64,000 nt of DNA from positions 2,728,001 to 2,792,000 of the forward strand of contig NZ_CP033381.1 of assembly GCF_016865255.1 (NCBI RefSeq), written 5' to 3'. The position numbers were made by a program, and so were the translations under genes. The DNA comes from Methylomonas sp. LW13 (GTDB taxonomy: Bacteria > Pseudomonadota > Gammaproteobacteria > Methylococcales > Methylomonadaceae). The notes under the pieces were generated by a model. That model searched no databases. It saw only the letters and a program-made list of their open reading frames with translations, and was not told where the DNA came from. Positions 37,463 through 45,920 of the stretch are shown piece by piece. How positions within the stretch are numbered: the stretch's first letter is position 1; every line of letters begins with the position of its first letter.

Positions 37463-38290
37463 TTAGTTATTAAATGAACTATTGAACTCATCTATAAAAT
37501 CATTCTTTGATCTACCTATGTTATCGAGATTCGGGTGCTTATAAAGGACGCCACTTCCTATCAACCAAAATACCTTATCAACGTCAAAAGCGGTTACTTT
37601 TGCGGCTTTACTTATTTGAAATATAACCTTTTGAACTTGGTAATTACTTGGATTCTCCTCACATAGACCGATACCAACGAATATGTCTTTAATGTGTACA
37701 TCAGGTTTGCCATAATCAACAAATCCTAAATCTTTCAAAAAATCACAAGCAAGCGGATAGCCAAGGCCATATATCTCTTCAGCAATTATCATCGGTAATG
37801 CTGACATTGACCTTTCATCTTGATAAAAATGATTAGCCCAATCATAAAACTCTTCACCATCTTTAAACTGGTTTAAAAAAGCAGCAGCCGAAAGTATTGT
37901 TTTGCAATATTTTGGCCAAATGCTTTTCGAATCATTTCTAATTTGTCCAGAAGGTTGAAGAACAACAATAATATGATCTAAAAGGCCTTCAGGGTTATTG
38001 AAAAATTCCGCTTCGACTTTACGTGGATTAAATGAAAAAAGAGCTTTTCCCAGATTGTCTATCCCATCTATCGATCCACCGACAACATTTTTCTTCATAT
38101 TTGCATTTTGGGCTGATCTTAATAAACTTCTGAAAAGAACTTTTATATTGACAGACTCATCGCTTTTATCAGGCATATTAAGATAACTTTCAACAATATC
38201 TTTTGCCTTGGGATATGGTATCTGTTTAATTAAAAACTTTTTTGCGAACGAATAAGTTTTTCGCAATGATAATTGAGCGTTATTTTCCAT
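37463..38290 (-). CDS. HhH-GPD-like (DNA glycosylase-like) protein, AT-rich
   Basis: About 275 residues; the ATG at 38290 has GGAG five to nine bases upstream. I recognise a helix-hairpin-helix in AEEIYGLGYPLACDFLKDLG (about 170-190) followed by a GPD-type segment YGKPDVHIKDIF whose Asp (about 197) would be the catalytic acid of glycosylases. The hairpin has no Lys where bifunctional glycosylase/lyases carry it, so a monofunctional enzyme would be expected. The N-terminal 160 residues match nothing I know. The coding sequence is clearly AT-richer than both neighbours, suggesting later acquisition. It sits between the tandem AAA+ ATPase and the WYL regulator with no or short gaps. Confidence 0.65.
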   Translation of the reverse strand: MENNAQLSLRKTYSFAKKFLIKQIPYPKAKDIVESYLNMPDKSDESVNIKVLFRSLLRSAQNANMKKNVVGGSIDGIDNLGKALFSFNPRKVEAEFFNNPEGLLDHIIVVLQPSGQIRNDSKSIWPKYCKTILSAAAFLNQFKDGEEFYDWANHFYQDERSMSALPMIIAEEIYGLGYPLACDFLKDLGFVDYGKPDVHIKDIFVGIGLCEENPSNYQVQKVIFQISKAAKVTAFDVDKVFWLIGSGVLYKHPNLDNIGRSKNDFIDEFNSSFNN

Positions 38291-38318
38291 AAATTTCTCC
38301 TTTGAAAAGCTTTTATTC

Positions 38319-40517
38319 TTATTGCACAAACCCAATCTGCGTAAACGTCTCCCCCTTCGCCTTGCACTCATGCTCCAGCACTTGAATCATTCTTTCCGGC
38401 TGTGGAATTACCCCTAACACCGCGACTTGCCGACTGACCACGGCAAAATCACCCGGTGTAAGCTTGGAAAGCCGCTGGACTTGCTGTTTGAGTATAGCCA
38501 CGTTTTCCGGGTTGGACGGTAATTGTCCGCCAAGTCGTTGACATTCTTGCCGAAACAACGACCAACGCTGATCGAGAGTGAGGTAATCGAATTTCACCTT
38601 AAAATCGAAGCGGCGTAAGGATGCCGCATCCAGTTTATCCATCAGGTTAGTGGTACAAATGAAAATACCAGAGAAGGTTTCCATCTGGGTGAGCATTTCG
38701 TTAACCTGGGTAATTTCCCAGCTTCTTTGGGCATAGCTGCGGTCGCTTAACAAACTATCGGCTTCGTCCAATAACAGGATACCTCCCTGGGCTTCGGCTT
38801 CCTCAAACATCTTGGCAATGTTTTTCTCGCTTTCGCCGACATATTTATCGAGCAGGTCGGAAGCGCGTTTAATATGCAATGGCAGCCCGGTTATGTCCGC
38901 GATATGCAGTGCCAATGCGGTTTTGCCCGTACCCGGCGCACCGTAAAAACAGAAGTTGCCGCGCGCATTGCGTTTAAGCCCGGCGATTAAGGCATCCAAA
39001 TCCAGGTCGGTATTGGTAAATGTCCTGTCAAACTGCGTCCAAACTGTCGCTGATTGAGAGCTGTACTTTTGCTTGAGCAAGCGCATACTCGCTTTCAACA
39101 CTCGCTCAGCAATCTGCTCGGTCTGATCCGGCGCATGCTTTTGGGTGTTCCGCGCCACCCGCGTTGCCTTTTCGATTTGAGCGGGAGTCAGTTGGTCGAA
39201 ATTAACCAGATTATCCCGCCACTGCGCACTGACCTTTAAGCCTTTGCTGTATTTGTTGACGATACGACGACGGATGTTGGTGGGCATTTTGTCGATTTCC
39301 ACCGAATAGCTAAAGCGGCGCAAATAGGCTTTGTCCATTGTTGCAACACGGTTGGAAATCCAGATGACCGGTACAGGGTTGGTTTCAAGTTGCTTGTTGA
39401 TCCAGGCTTTGTCGCCATGACCGTTAGTTTGCCCGTCGTCTGCATCATCGAAAAAGACGCTATGCCTGCCGGGGAAGACATCTTCGGCTTCATCAAACAA
39501 TAGCAAGCCGGGCTTACGGCTTTTGCTCAATAACTTTTGACTGACATTGCACGCCGTAAAGCGGGCATTGCCGCGCAAGGCGTTACCTTCCTGGTCAGCA
39601 CACAGGACTTCATACAACGGTGTGTCCAATGTTTGCGCCAACAGCTTGGCAAGCTCGGTTTTGCCGACGCCGGGCGGGCCGTAGATGAGGATGTTGACTC
39701 CTACTTGCTTTTCTTGGAGTGCCGTTGTCAGGTAAGGCAGCAGCACATCAATGTCGTGCTGCAAATGAGCATAATCGTCCATCTCCAGTTGGGTTCGATT
39801 GACCAATTGATAAAAGTTGGCAAACAATTCATCCCTACTGGCATGGTCGCGGAGCAAGATGTCCAACAAGCCATCGGCCGGGATCAATTTGTCTTCCAGG
39901 TCATTAAGTCCCGGCTGAATAGTGAGCCAACCCATTTGCAATAATGGACTAGCAGGCTGCAAGGCCTTGCGGATTTCCCCGGCGGAACGTACCGTCATTA
40001 CGCTAAGATACTCCACCATGGACTGCAAGGTGCAACCTACGCAAAGATCAGTGACCTTATCCCGGAAAGGTTCTATCAAGGGCATCAAAAGACGCAGGAT
40101 TAGTATTTCCTGCTCCGCGTTATTTAATTTTAAAGTCTGGCCGATCAGCTTGATGTTCGCGAATAATGGCATATTGGCATCAATACCCTCTGCCAATAAA
40201 TAGTCCAGATGGCGGCGCATGCGCTTTCGTAACCCCGCTGTAGAACTATGTGCTAGGGTATTCTTTTTATCGCCTTCATTGTCTTCAAAATCACCTTCAC
40301 TTATTTGACATTCAGATAACTCTATAAGACTGAGTATGTCGTTCATAATAAAACGCAATGAACGGATTTGTTTCAGGCTTCCCGACATATTTAATACAAG
40401 CCGCAATAGGTAGATTGCCGCCAAACGTTGATAAGCATCGAATTGTTGGCGTTTAGCACTGCGCCTGCGAGTGCTGCGTGTAGGGCGCATAAATGTAGGG
40501 AAAGAATTTTTAATCAT
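38319..40517 (-). CDS. Tandem AAA+ ATPase (two complete ATPase modules)
   Basis: About 732 residues from the ATG at 40517, which has GGAG seven bases upstream. After a ~240-residue helical N-terminal domain come two AAA+ modules. The first has Walker A GPPGVGKT (about 280-287) and Walker B LLLFDEAED (about 338-346). The second has GAPGTGKT (about 526-533), ILLLDEAD (about 580-587), a Cdc48-like pore loop with KYVGESEKN and an Arg finger RRFDFKVKF. Both modules look functional. It should form a ring and remodel or unfold a partner, in the manner of Cdc48-type ATPases. First gene of an operon with the HhH-GPD-like protein and the WYL regulator. Confidence 0.88.
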   Translation of the reverse strand: MIKNSFPTFMRPTRSTRRRSAKRQQFDAYQRLAAIYLLRLVLNMSGSLKQIRSLRFIMNDILSLIELSECQISEGDFEDNEGDKKNTLAHSSTAGLRKRMRRHLDYLLAEGIDANMPLFANIKLIGQTLKLNNAEQEILILRLLMPLIEPFRDKVTDLCVGCTLQSMVEYLSVMTVRSAGEIRKALQPASPLLQMGWLTIQPGLNDLEDKLIPADGLLDILLRDHASRDELFANFYQLVNRTQLEMDDYAHLQHDIDVLLPYLTTALQEKQVGVNILIYGPPGVGKTELAKLLAQTLDTPLYEVLCADQEGNALRGNARFTACNVSQKLLSKSRKPGLLLFDEAEDVFPGRHSVFFDDADDGQTNGHGDKAWINKQLETNPVPVIWISNRVATMDKAYLRRFSYSVEIDKMPTNIRRRIVNKYSKGLKVSAQWRDNLVNFDQLTPAQIEKATRVARNTQKHAPDQTEQIAERVLKASMRLLKQKYSSQSATVWTQFDRTFTNTDLDLDALIAGLKRNARGNFCFYGAPGTGKTALALHIADITGLPLHIKRASDLLDKYVGESEKNIAKMFEEAEAQGGILLLDEADSLLSDRSYAQRSWEITQVNEMLTQMETFSGIFICTTNLMDKLDAASLRRFDFKVKFDYLTLDQRWSLFRQECQRLGGQLPSNPENVAILKQQVQRLSKLTPGDFAVVSRQVAVLGVIPQPERMIQVLEHECKAKGETFTQIGFVQ

Positions 40518-40563
40518 GACTGACTCCAAAGCGACAACATTTTGATTGGAGCTAGAATAGGGG

Positions 40564-40589
40564 CATAAGCGACAAATACGGTCGCTATG
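40564..40589. promoter_or_regulatory. Candidate operator: 9-bp inverted repeat upstream of the AAA+/HhH/WYL operon
   Basis: CATAAGCGAC (40564-40573) and GTCGCTATG (40581-40589) are complementary except for one extra A, with a 7-base spacer. The site lies 47-72 bases ahead of the AAA+ start codon, the place for a dimeric regulator. TTGTCGCTT, half of the repeat, recurs once nearer the start codon (around 40530), which may be a second half-site. Binding by the WYL protein is inferred from position. Confidence 0.55.
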
Positions 40590-40641
40590 GTGACGAATCT
40601 TCCTCAAAAAGCACACCACGAACGGAATCAATAAACCTGCG

Positions 40642-40663
40642 GGCACTGAGCCTGTCGAAGAAC
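40642..40663. repeat. REP-like motif (CTGAGCCTGTCGAAG)
   Basis: The segment containing CTGAGCCTGTCGAAG resembles a short interspersed motif I recall from many proteobacterial intergenic regions. I saw only one copy in this window and it lacks a flanking hairpin, so it is listed with low weight. It lies in the intergenic space between divergent genes. Confidence 0.3.
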
Positions 40664-40863
40664 TTAATCGCGCTTCATCAACATGTCTCAGCCCAATCTA
40701 AAATCGTTTAAAACTGAAGCCACTTGCTTTAACAACGCTTACCTCCTTGGTTTTTGCGCCAATTCTCCTAAACTTGCGCAGTGCCGAAAAATCTGTGCCC
40801 GCAATAGCCAAAGCCCGGTTATTATTGGCCGTTGTCCCTTTACACGCCCCGGTGGAGATATGC

Positions 40864-41463
40864 ATGCTTGACTCAATCGCTCTTGATATTCAGGCTCTGG
40901 TCAATCTGCTCAGCAGGTTAAGACCGGAATTGCTGGATCAAATTTGCGCGAAGCATCCCGGTTACACCGAAACCCTCAGGCCCGGAAAATTAATCGGGCA
41001 AGACAATTCGTCGCAATCCCAGTTACTGGTCGATTTAGCCATGAGCACCAAAGGCCTGGTCAGACAGGAGTGTTTGAGTATTTATAATTTGCTGAGCACA
41101 CGTTTGCGAGGCTCGGTGCGCTTGCGTTTGATCGGCAGCACCATCGCCACCCTGTCGGCGGGCGCATTGATAGCGGCATTAACCCAGGGTGTGCCAAAAT
41201 TGGTATTGGCTTTTGCAGTATTGACGGTGTTTGCGGCAGCATTCATGCTGGTGGGTGAGTGCCTGGAGGGTTATTTCGGCCGGCAGCGCGGCTTGCGAGA
41301 AATGCAGGATAGGTTGCTGAAAAACCTGCTGGAAGTAGCCGATATTGAAGCCGAACTGCGTCTGATGGAATTTCGTGGCAATTTCGACGGCATCGAACCG
41401 CAAATCCGCAAATTAAATACCGTCGCGATTACCAGTCAGCAAATCCAACATTTGGTCGGCTAA
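40864..41463 (+). CDS. Unknown two-helix membrane protein, divergent from the AAA+ operon
   Basis: A 199-residue protein starting at the ATG at 40864 behind GGTGGAG six bases upstream. A soluble helical N-terminal part (about 1-85) is followed by two adjacent hydrophobic helices (about 90-112 and 117-140: LIGSTIATLSAGALIAAL then LVLAFAVLTVFAAAFMLVG), then an amphipathic helical tail. Two helices with flanking coiled coil recall SLATT-type defence membrane modules, but I see no confirming motif. It shares a 346-base intergenic space with the AAA+ operon start, so co-regulation is possible. Confidence 0.65.
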   Translation: MLDSIALDIQALVNLLSRLRPELLDQICAKHPGYTETLRPGKLIGQDNSSQSQLLVDLAMSTKGLVRQECLSIYNLLSTRLRGSVRLRLIGSTIATLSAGALIAALTQGVPKLVLAFAVLTVFAAAFMLVGECLEGYFGRQRGLREMQDRLLKNLLEVADIEAELRLMEFRGNFDGIEPQIRKLNTVAITSQQIQHLVG

Positions 41464-41509
41464 GCGCATTTCCAGACTTGAATCTTGTCCGACCAACAGA
41501 TACCTGATT

Positions 41510-41869
41510 TCAGTAACGAAACTTCAAGTCGCATGCCCCAACCAATCGACTGGACAGGGAATTGTCTTCACTGGCGAATTGGTTTACATCGACACCGCAA
41601 CCCAAGTTTACTGGTCGGCTTTTGCGTTTTTCAGTCGGATTAATGTTTGCCGTGCTGCGCCCGGCATTACTCAACAAAAGATTCGAGCTATCAGTGGCAT
41701 CGGCTGTCAGTGCTTGATCCGAAGGAGTCAGAATTAACGCGGAAGGCGTTTCAAAACTTACCGGCGGCGCATCTGCGAGGACATTTAGCGCACAAATAAC
41801 CAGCCAGCCGCCAATGACGGCGGAAATGGGTTTGGACTGCTTCAGAAACGAAAAATCATGGGCTTTCAT
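41510..41869 (-). CDS. Small membrane-anchored or exported protein, unknown
   Basis: A 119-residue protein from the ATG at 41869, chosen because of a perfect AGGAGG five bases upstream. The N-terminus has a signal-like hydrophobic segment (ISAVIGGWLVICALNVLADA, cleavage near residue 32). The mature part is Ser/Asn-rich with two cysteines (about 85 and 112) that could form a disulfide. No family recognised. Convergent with the two-helix membrane protein gene. Confidence 0.6.
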   Translation of the reverse strand: MKAHDFSFLKQSKPISAVIGGWLVICALNVLADAPPVSFETPSALILTPSDQALTADATDSSNLLLSNAGRSTANINPTEKRKSRPVNLGCGVDVNQFASEDNSLSSRLVGACDLKFRY

Positions 41870-42336
41870 GATTTCCTCCTGTTCCAAAGTTGGCATTATG
41901 AGCTCGGCGAACAAATCCTCCTGTTACAGACGCTTGTCCAACCCGCTCGGTCTAAGCTATCTGCCGGTAGCGGCCAAAATTACCCTGACGATTAACAATC
42001 CGCTATGGCAAATGCGTTCCTATCTAAGCATCGATCGCTTAACACATTTTTAATTCCGTACTGCGAACCAGGCCGCAAAAGCATTCCTAGAAACAGGACT
42101 AATAATAGTCCGATACCCGTTGCGTGGCGAATTTTAAAACGCTTAGTTGCAAAATTTTTCTTATGATAGTCAATTAGTTGACGAACAAATCTCATAATTT
42201 TTCGAGCATAATTGATGCCAAACAACAAAGACACGCACCAAACCAGGCAAAGTCATGGCAAGCCGCGTTTGCTTCGCAGATCGAAACCGGGAAATATTTT
42301 CGACACTTTTTGTAAAGCCCTCTCAGGAACAAACCG

Positions 42337-43713
42337 ATGAACAACAATCAGGCATCCAGCAATCCACCGCCGCCCGTGAGTTTGAAACAGGCTTTTGGGT
42401 ATTGGCTAAAACTGGGCTTTATCAGCTTCGGTGGTCCCGCCGGACAGATCGCCATCATGCATCAGGATCTGGTAGAAAATAAGCGCTGGATCTCCGAGCG
42501 CCGTTACCTGCATGCCTTAAATTACTGCATGCTGCTGCCCGGCCCGGAAGCCCAACAATTAGCAACCTATATCGGCTGGCTGATGCATCGAAGCTGGGGC
42601 GGCATCATGGCCGGCGGCTTGTTTGTATTGCCATCCTTGTTGATTCTAATCGGTTTGGGTTGGGTTTATATGGCTTACGGGCATTTACCAGCCGTGGCCG
42701 GGGTACTGTATGGCATAAAACCCGCCGTGACCGCGATTGTGCTGTTTGCCGCGTATCGAATTGGCTCCCGGACCCTGAAAAACGCTTGGTTGTGGGCAAT
42801 CGCCGCCCTAGCGTTTCTGGCTATTTTTGCGTTGCGAATACCGTTTCCGCTAATCGTGTTCGTCGCCGGCTTGCTTGGCGCGCTCGGCGGTAAATGGGCC
42901 CCCCAATATTTTAATTTGGGCGGAGGTCACGGCAAATCTAACCCACATTTCGGCCCGGCATTGATAGACGACAACACGCCTCCCCCCGAGCACGCCCGCT
43001 TCAATACCGGTAAGCTGGTCAGGCTGGCCTTTATCGCTTTGGGATTATGGGGTGGTGCGCTCGGTTGGCTTTGCACTCAGTACGGCTGGGACGGCGCATT
43101 AACGCAGATGGGTTGGTTTTTTACCAAAGCGGCCCTGCTCACGTTCGGCGGGGCCTATGCGGTGCTGCCTTATGTGTACCAAGGCGCGGTGGAACATTAC
43201 CACTGGCTGACACCAACGCAAATGATTGACGGTCTGGCCTTGGGCGAAACCACGCCCGGTCCGCTGATCATGGTCGTCACCTTCGTCGGCTTCGTCGCCG
43301 GCTGGAACCAAACACTATTCGGCGGCGAGCATTTATTTTTAGCGGGCGCGCTAGCCGCTACCGTGGTGACTTACTTCACCTTCCTGCCCAGCTTTCTGTT
43401 CATTTTGGCCGGCGGACCGCTCGTGGAATCGACTCACAACAATTTGAAATTCACCGCACCATTGACCGGCGTTACCGCCGCCGTGGTAGGTGTCATTCTG
43501 AATCTGGCTGTATTCTTTGCCTATCACGTCTTCTGGCCCCAAGGATTTGAAGGTGTGGCGGACAAGGTCGCTCTATTAATCGGGCTAGCCGCCATACTGG
43601 CTTTGTTTCGCTACAAAGCCGGGGTTATTCCGGTTATTGTCGGTAGCGGTACAGCCGGACTGTTATGGAGCTTTTTAAAGCCATGGCTAAGTCAACACGG
43701 CATAAACTTATAG
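42337..43713 (+). CDS. chrA: Chromate transporter, two-domain CHR family
   Basis: A 458-residue inner-membrane protein of the CHR family, which exports chromate. Two homologous halves: the first starts with FGYWLKLGFISFGGPAGQIAIM and has LPGPEAQQLATYIGW, the second repeats as FFTKAALLTFGGAYAVLPYV and LGETTPGPLIMVVTFVGF. This two-domain length is typical. SD AGGAAC precedes the ATG at 42337. It could also affect sulfate or chromate tolerance generally; transport of chromate is inferred from family. The 400 bases upstream (41915-42336) show no convincing gene. Confidence 0.92.
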   Translation: MNNNQASSNPPPPVSLKQAFGYWLKLGFISFGGPAGQIAIMHQDLVENKRWISERRYLHALNYCMLLPGPEAQQLATYIGWLMHRSWGGIMAGGLFVLPSLLILIGLGWVYMAYGHLPAVAGVLYGIKPAVTAIVLFAAYRIGSRTLKNAWLWAIAALAFLAIFALRIPFPLIVFVAGLLGALGGKWAPQYFNLGGGHGKSNPHFGPALIDDNTPPPEHARFNTGKLVRLAFIALGLWGGALGWLCTQYGWDGALTQMGWFFTKAALLTFGGAYAVLPYVYQGAVEHYHWLTPTQMIDGLALGETTPGPLIMVVTFVGFVAGWNQTLFGGEHLFLAGALAATVVTYFTFLPSFLFILAGGPLVESTHNNLKFTAPLTGVTAAVVGVILNLAVFFAYHVFWPQGFEGVADKVALLIGLAAILALFRYKAGVIPVIVGSGTAGLLWSFLKPWLSQHGINL

Positions 43714-43758
43714 CTGCCGGCAAACTATTAACCCCGCCCTTACATACTGTTAGCCTTT

Positions 43759-44115
43759 ATGCCTTTTGCGGAACGGCAACAATTGCAATCCAAAACCGCC
43801 TAACAAAGCTTGCGGCAGGTATTGGAATTGCTGGCGGACAAAAGCTCCGACCAAACCCAAAGATTTTCTGTAGCTGTCGGCATTGGCGACCCAAGCCGAC
43901 AGCAGCGCGTCCTCGCCGGCTTACTTAGGCCCATCCCACACTCAACGCATGTTGTCGTTTGCGGCTAAGACATCTCTTGCACTTAACAACTGTTGCCCTG
44001 CAAACACCCTTTAAACACAAGCTCCGGAAAATTGGTGCTCAGCAAGCAATACGGGATTGAATATCCGCTGAAATTCCTAGCTATCCGCTCGCGCATCGCC
44101 CGGCGTTTTCCCTGA
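43759..44115 (+). pseudogene. Decayed open frame with in-frame stops (unidentified)
   Basis: One frame from ATG 43759 to TGA 44113-44115 reads like protein with only three in-frame TAA stops. It has LRQVLELLADKSSDQTQRF, SVAVGIGDPSRQQRV and LAGLLRPIPHSTHVVVCG, then VLSKQYGIEYPLKFLAIRSR near the end. Codon use resembles real genes, so this may be a pseudogene with point mutations. I do not recognise the family. The rest of 43714-44322 holds no intact gene. Confidence 0.35.
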
Positions 44116-44322
44116 AAAACAATCGATAAATAAACCACTTAGCTCTCTAACTCGCCATCCAAGCCAGATATAGCGACGCCATCCGACAATCTGGCACAGC
44201 TCGTGCTCTATTAGAAATCAATAGCAGCGATCAAAGCCTATTCACCATTTTAAACAATCGCTTACTTTACGCGGCACAACGGGGAATATGGCCTTTATAT
44301 TTAAGAAATGGGGAACATTGGC

Positions 44323-45132
44323 ATGAGCAGTCCTTTAGCAACTTTTAATAAACTGGTACCGGCGGGAGCCCCCGCAGATTGGAACGCGGCAGAGGTGGTT
44401 TCATTAAAATCGCCTGTTACTCAGTTGCCGGAAGGTTTGACGCATTCACGGGTTGCAGTAGCCTTGGGAGACTTTAAATACGTCACCGAAACTCGCGATC
44501 ACAAATGGGTCGATTTTCTATTAATCGGCGCACTAACCATCTTTATCCATAACACGGTAGTCGATCACTTCAGCGGCGCGGCGTTTGAGCAAGAAATTGT
44601 GGAGCCAATCAAGCCTGAGACCAAAGTCCAAATCACACTGACCAGGCCGCAACCCAAACCGGTGCCGCCACCACCGCCAAAAGTTAAGCCACAACCGCCC
44701 AAACCTAAGGTCGTACCGCTAAAGCCGCCAAAAATCCAACCGGTGCCTAAAGTCGTTGAGGAAGCGCCCGCGCCGGCGCCTGTTGAAGGGCCGGTAGTAG
44801 ACAACGCCCCACCGGCTCCGCCAGCGCCTCCCGCGCCGGTGGTTGAGGAAAAAATCACCGAGCCGGTAGCCGACGCGGCTTACCTGCACAACCCGTTGCC
44901 TGAATATCCGGAAGTTGCGCAAGAACGCGGCTGGGAAGGCAAAGTGGTGATGAAAGTACACGTGCTGCCCGACGGCACTACCGATAGCGTGACCGTCAGC
45001 AAATCCAGCGGCCAGAAAGTGCTGGACGATGCTGCCGTCAAAGCCGTTCTCAAGTGGTCTTTCGTGCCGGCCAAACGCGGCGATACCGCGATTGCCCGCT
45101 ACACCACGGTTCCATTCACTTTTAAATTGTAA
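44323..45132 (+). CDS. tonB: TonB family energy-transducing protein
   Basis: Transmits proton-motive energy from ExbB/ExbD to outer-membrane receptors. About 269 residues from the ATG at 44323 (GGGGA upstream); an ATG five codons earlier is possible. A cytosolic N-terminus is followed by one membrane helix (about 63-78), a Pro/Lys-rich periplasmic linker (about 110-185) and a C-terminal TonB domain (about 190-269, with YPEVAQERGWEGKVVMKV and LKWSFVPAKRGD). The cytosolic part before the helix is longer than in E. coli TonB. Followed by exbB after 20 bases. Confidence 0.9.
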   Translation: MSSPLATFNKLVPAGAPADWNAAEVVSLKSPVTQLPEGLTHSRVAVALGDFKYVTETRDHKWVDFLLIGALTIFIHNTVVDHFSGAAFEQEIVEPIKPETKVQITLTRPQPKPVPPPPPKVKPQPPKPKVVPLKPPKIQPVPKVVEEAPAPAPVEGPVVDNAPPAPPAPPAPVVEEKITEPVADAAYLHNPLPEYPEVAQERGWEGKVVMKVHVLPDGTTDSVTVSKSSGQKVLDDAAVKAVLKWSFVPAKRGDTAIARYTTVPFTFKL

Positions 45133-45152
45133 TTATTTTTTGAGGATCAAAA

Positions 45153-45920
45153 ATGTCTGAGATAGCAACCAACGTCATCGTCGATGGCACCCTGAACACT
45201 TTAATCGCCGCCTCGGTAGTCACCTGGGGCTTAATTCTGATCAAAGGCGTACAACACATCCGCATTTCCTATCACAACCGCCGCTATAACAAGGAATTTT
45301 GGAGCGCGCCCAACATCCAGGCTGCCGCACATTTGGAAAATCAGGATGGTCCGGCCGCCCGAGTCGCCGGCATTGGTTTCTCCACGCTGATCGAAACCGA
45401 CGGCGGCGCCTCTACTCACGACCTGGAACACACCTGGGACAGGCAGGAGTTGCTGGACAGACGCTTGCGTCAACAAATGCAGAAAGAACGCGGCTCGTTG
45501 GAAAGCGGTTTGGCGGTGCTGGCCACCATCGGCAGTATCTCGCCGTTCGTGGGCTTGTTCGGTACCGTGTGGGGCATCATGGGGGCGTTGACCAATATCA
45601 GCAAAACCGGTTCTGCCAGCTTGGAAGTGGTCGCCGGCCCTATCGGTGAAGCTTTGATCGCCACCGCAGTGGGTATCGCGGTCGCGGTACCAGCGGTCGT
45701 GGGTTACAACTTTTTCATCCGCCGCAATAAAGTGGTTTGGGCATTCCTGGACGATTTTGCCATCGACTTTGTGCATTTGGCCCTGAAAAGCTCGTTCATC
45801 ATCGAACGCGCCGGCAGCAAACCGGTAGCGTCCGCACGTTTGACCGATGTTAGCGGCGGCAAAAAATCCAACATCAAAGACACCCATGAAGAATTAATCG
45901 CGAAAGAGGCGCACGCATAA
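45153..45920 (+). CDS. exbB: Biopolymer transport protein ExbB
   Basis: A MotA/TolQ/ExbB-family inner-membrane protein, 255 residues. Three membrane helices (about 8-28, 120-145, 160-190); the signature ATIGSISPFVGLFGTVWGIMGAL and GPIGEALIATAVGIAVAVPAVVGYNFF line the proton channel. A cytosolic loop of about 85 residues lies between helices 1 and 2. SD GAGGA precedes the ATG. Co-transcribed between tonB and exbD. Confidence 0.95.
   Translation: MSEIATNVIVDGTLNTLIAASVVTWGLILIKGVQHIRISYHNRRYNKEFWSAPNIQAAAHLENQDGPAARVAGIGFSTLIETDGGASTHDLEHTWDRQELLDRRLRQQMQKERGSLESGLAVLATIGSISPFVGLFGTVWGIMGALTNISKTGSASLEVVAGPIGEALIATAVGIAVAVPAVVGYNFFIRRNKVVWAFLDDFAIDFVHLALKSSFIIERAGSKPVASARLTDVSGGKKSNIKDTHEELIAKEAHA

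Noticed and set aside
40683..40863. Plus-strand frames ahead of the two-helix protein
   Set aside because: The frames overlap the intergenic promoter region and lack a ribosome binding site; the strong SD is at the ATG at 40864.
41992..42234. An 80-residue minus-strand frame with one hydrophobic stretch
   Set aside because: No ribosome binding site, no family pattern, and it lies in a spacer; treated as chance.
45231..45887. 218-codon minus-strand frame in exbB
   Set aside because: A shadow of exbB, whose helices and motifs are unmistakable.
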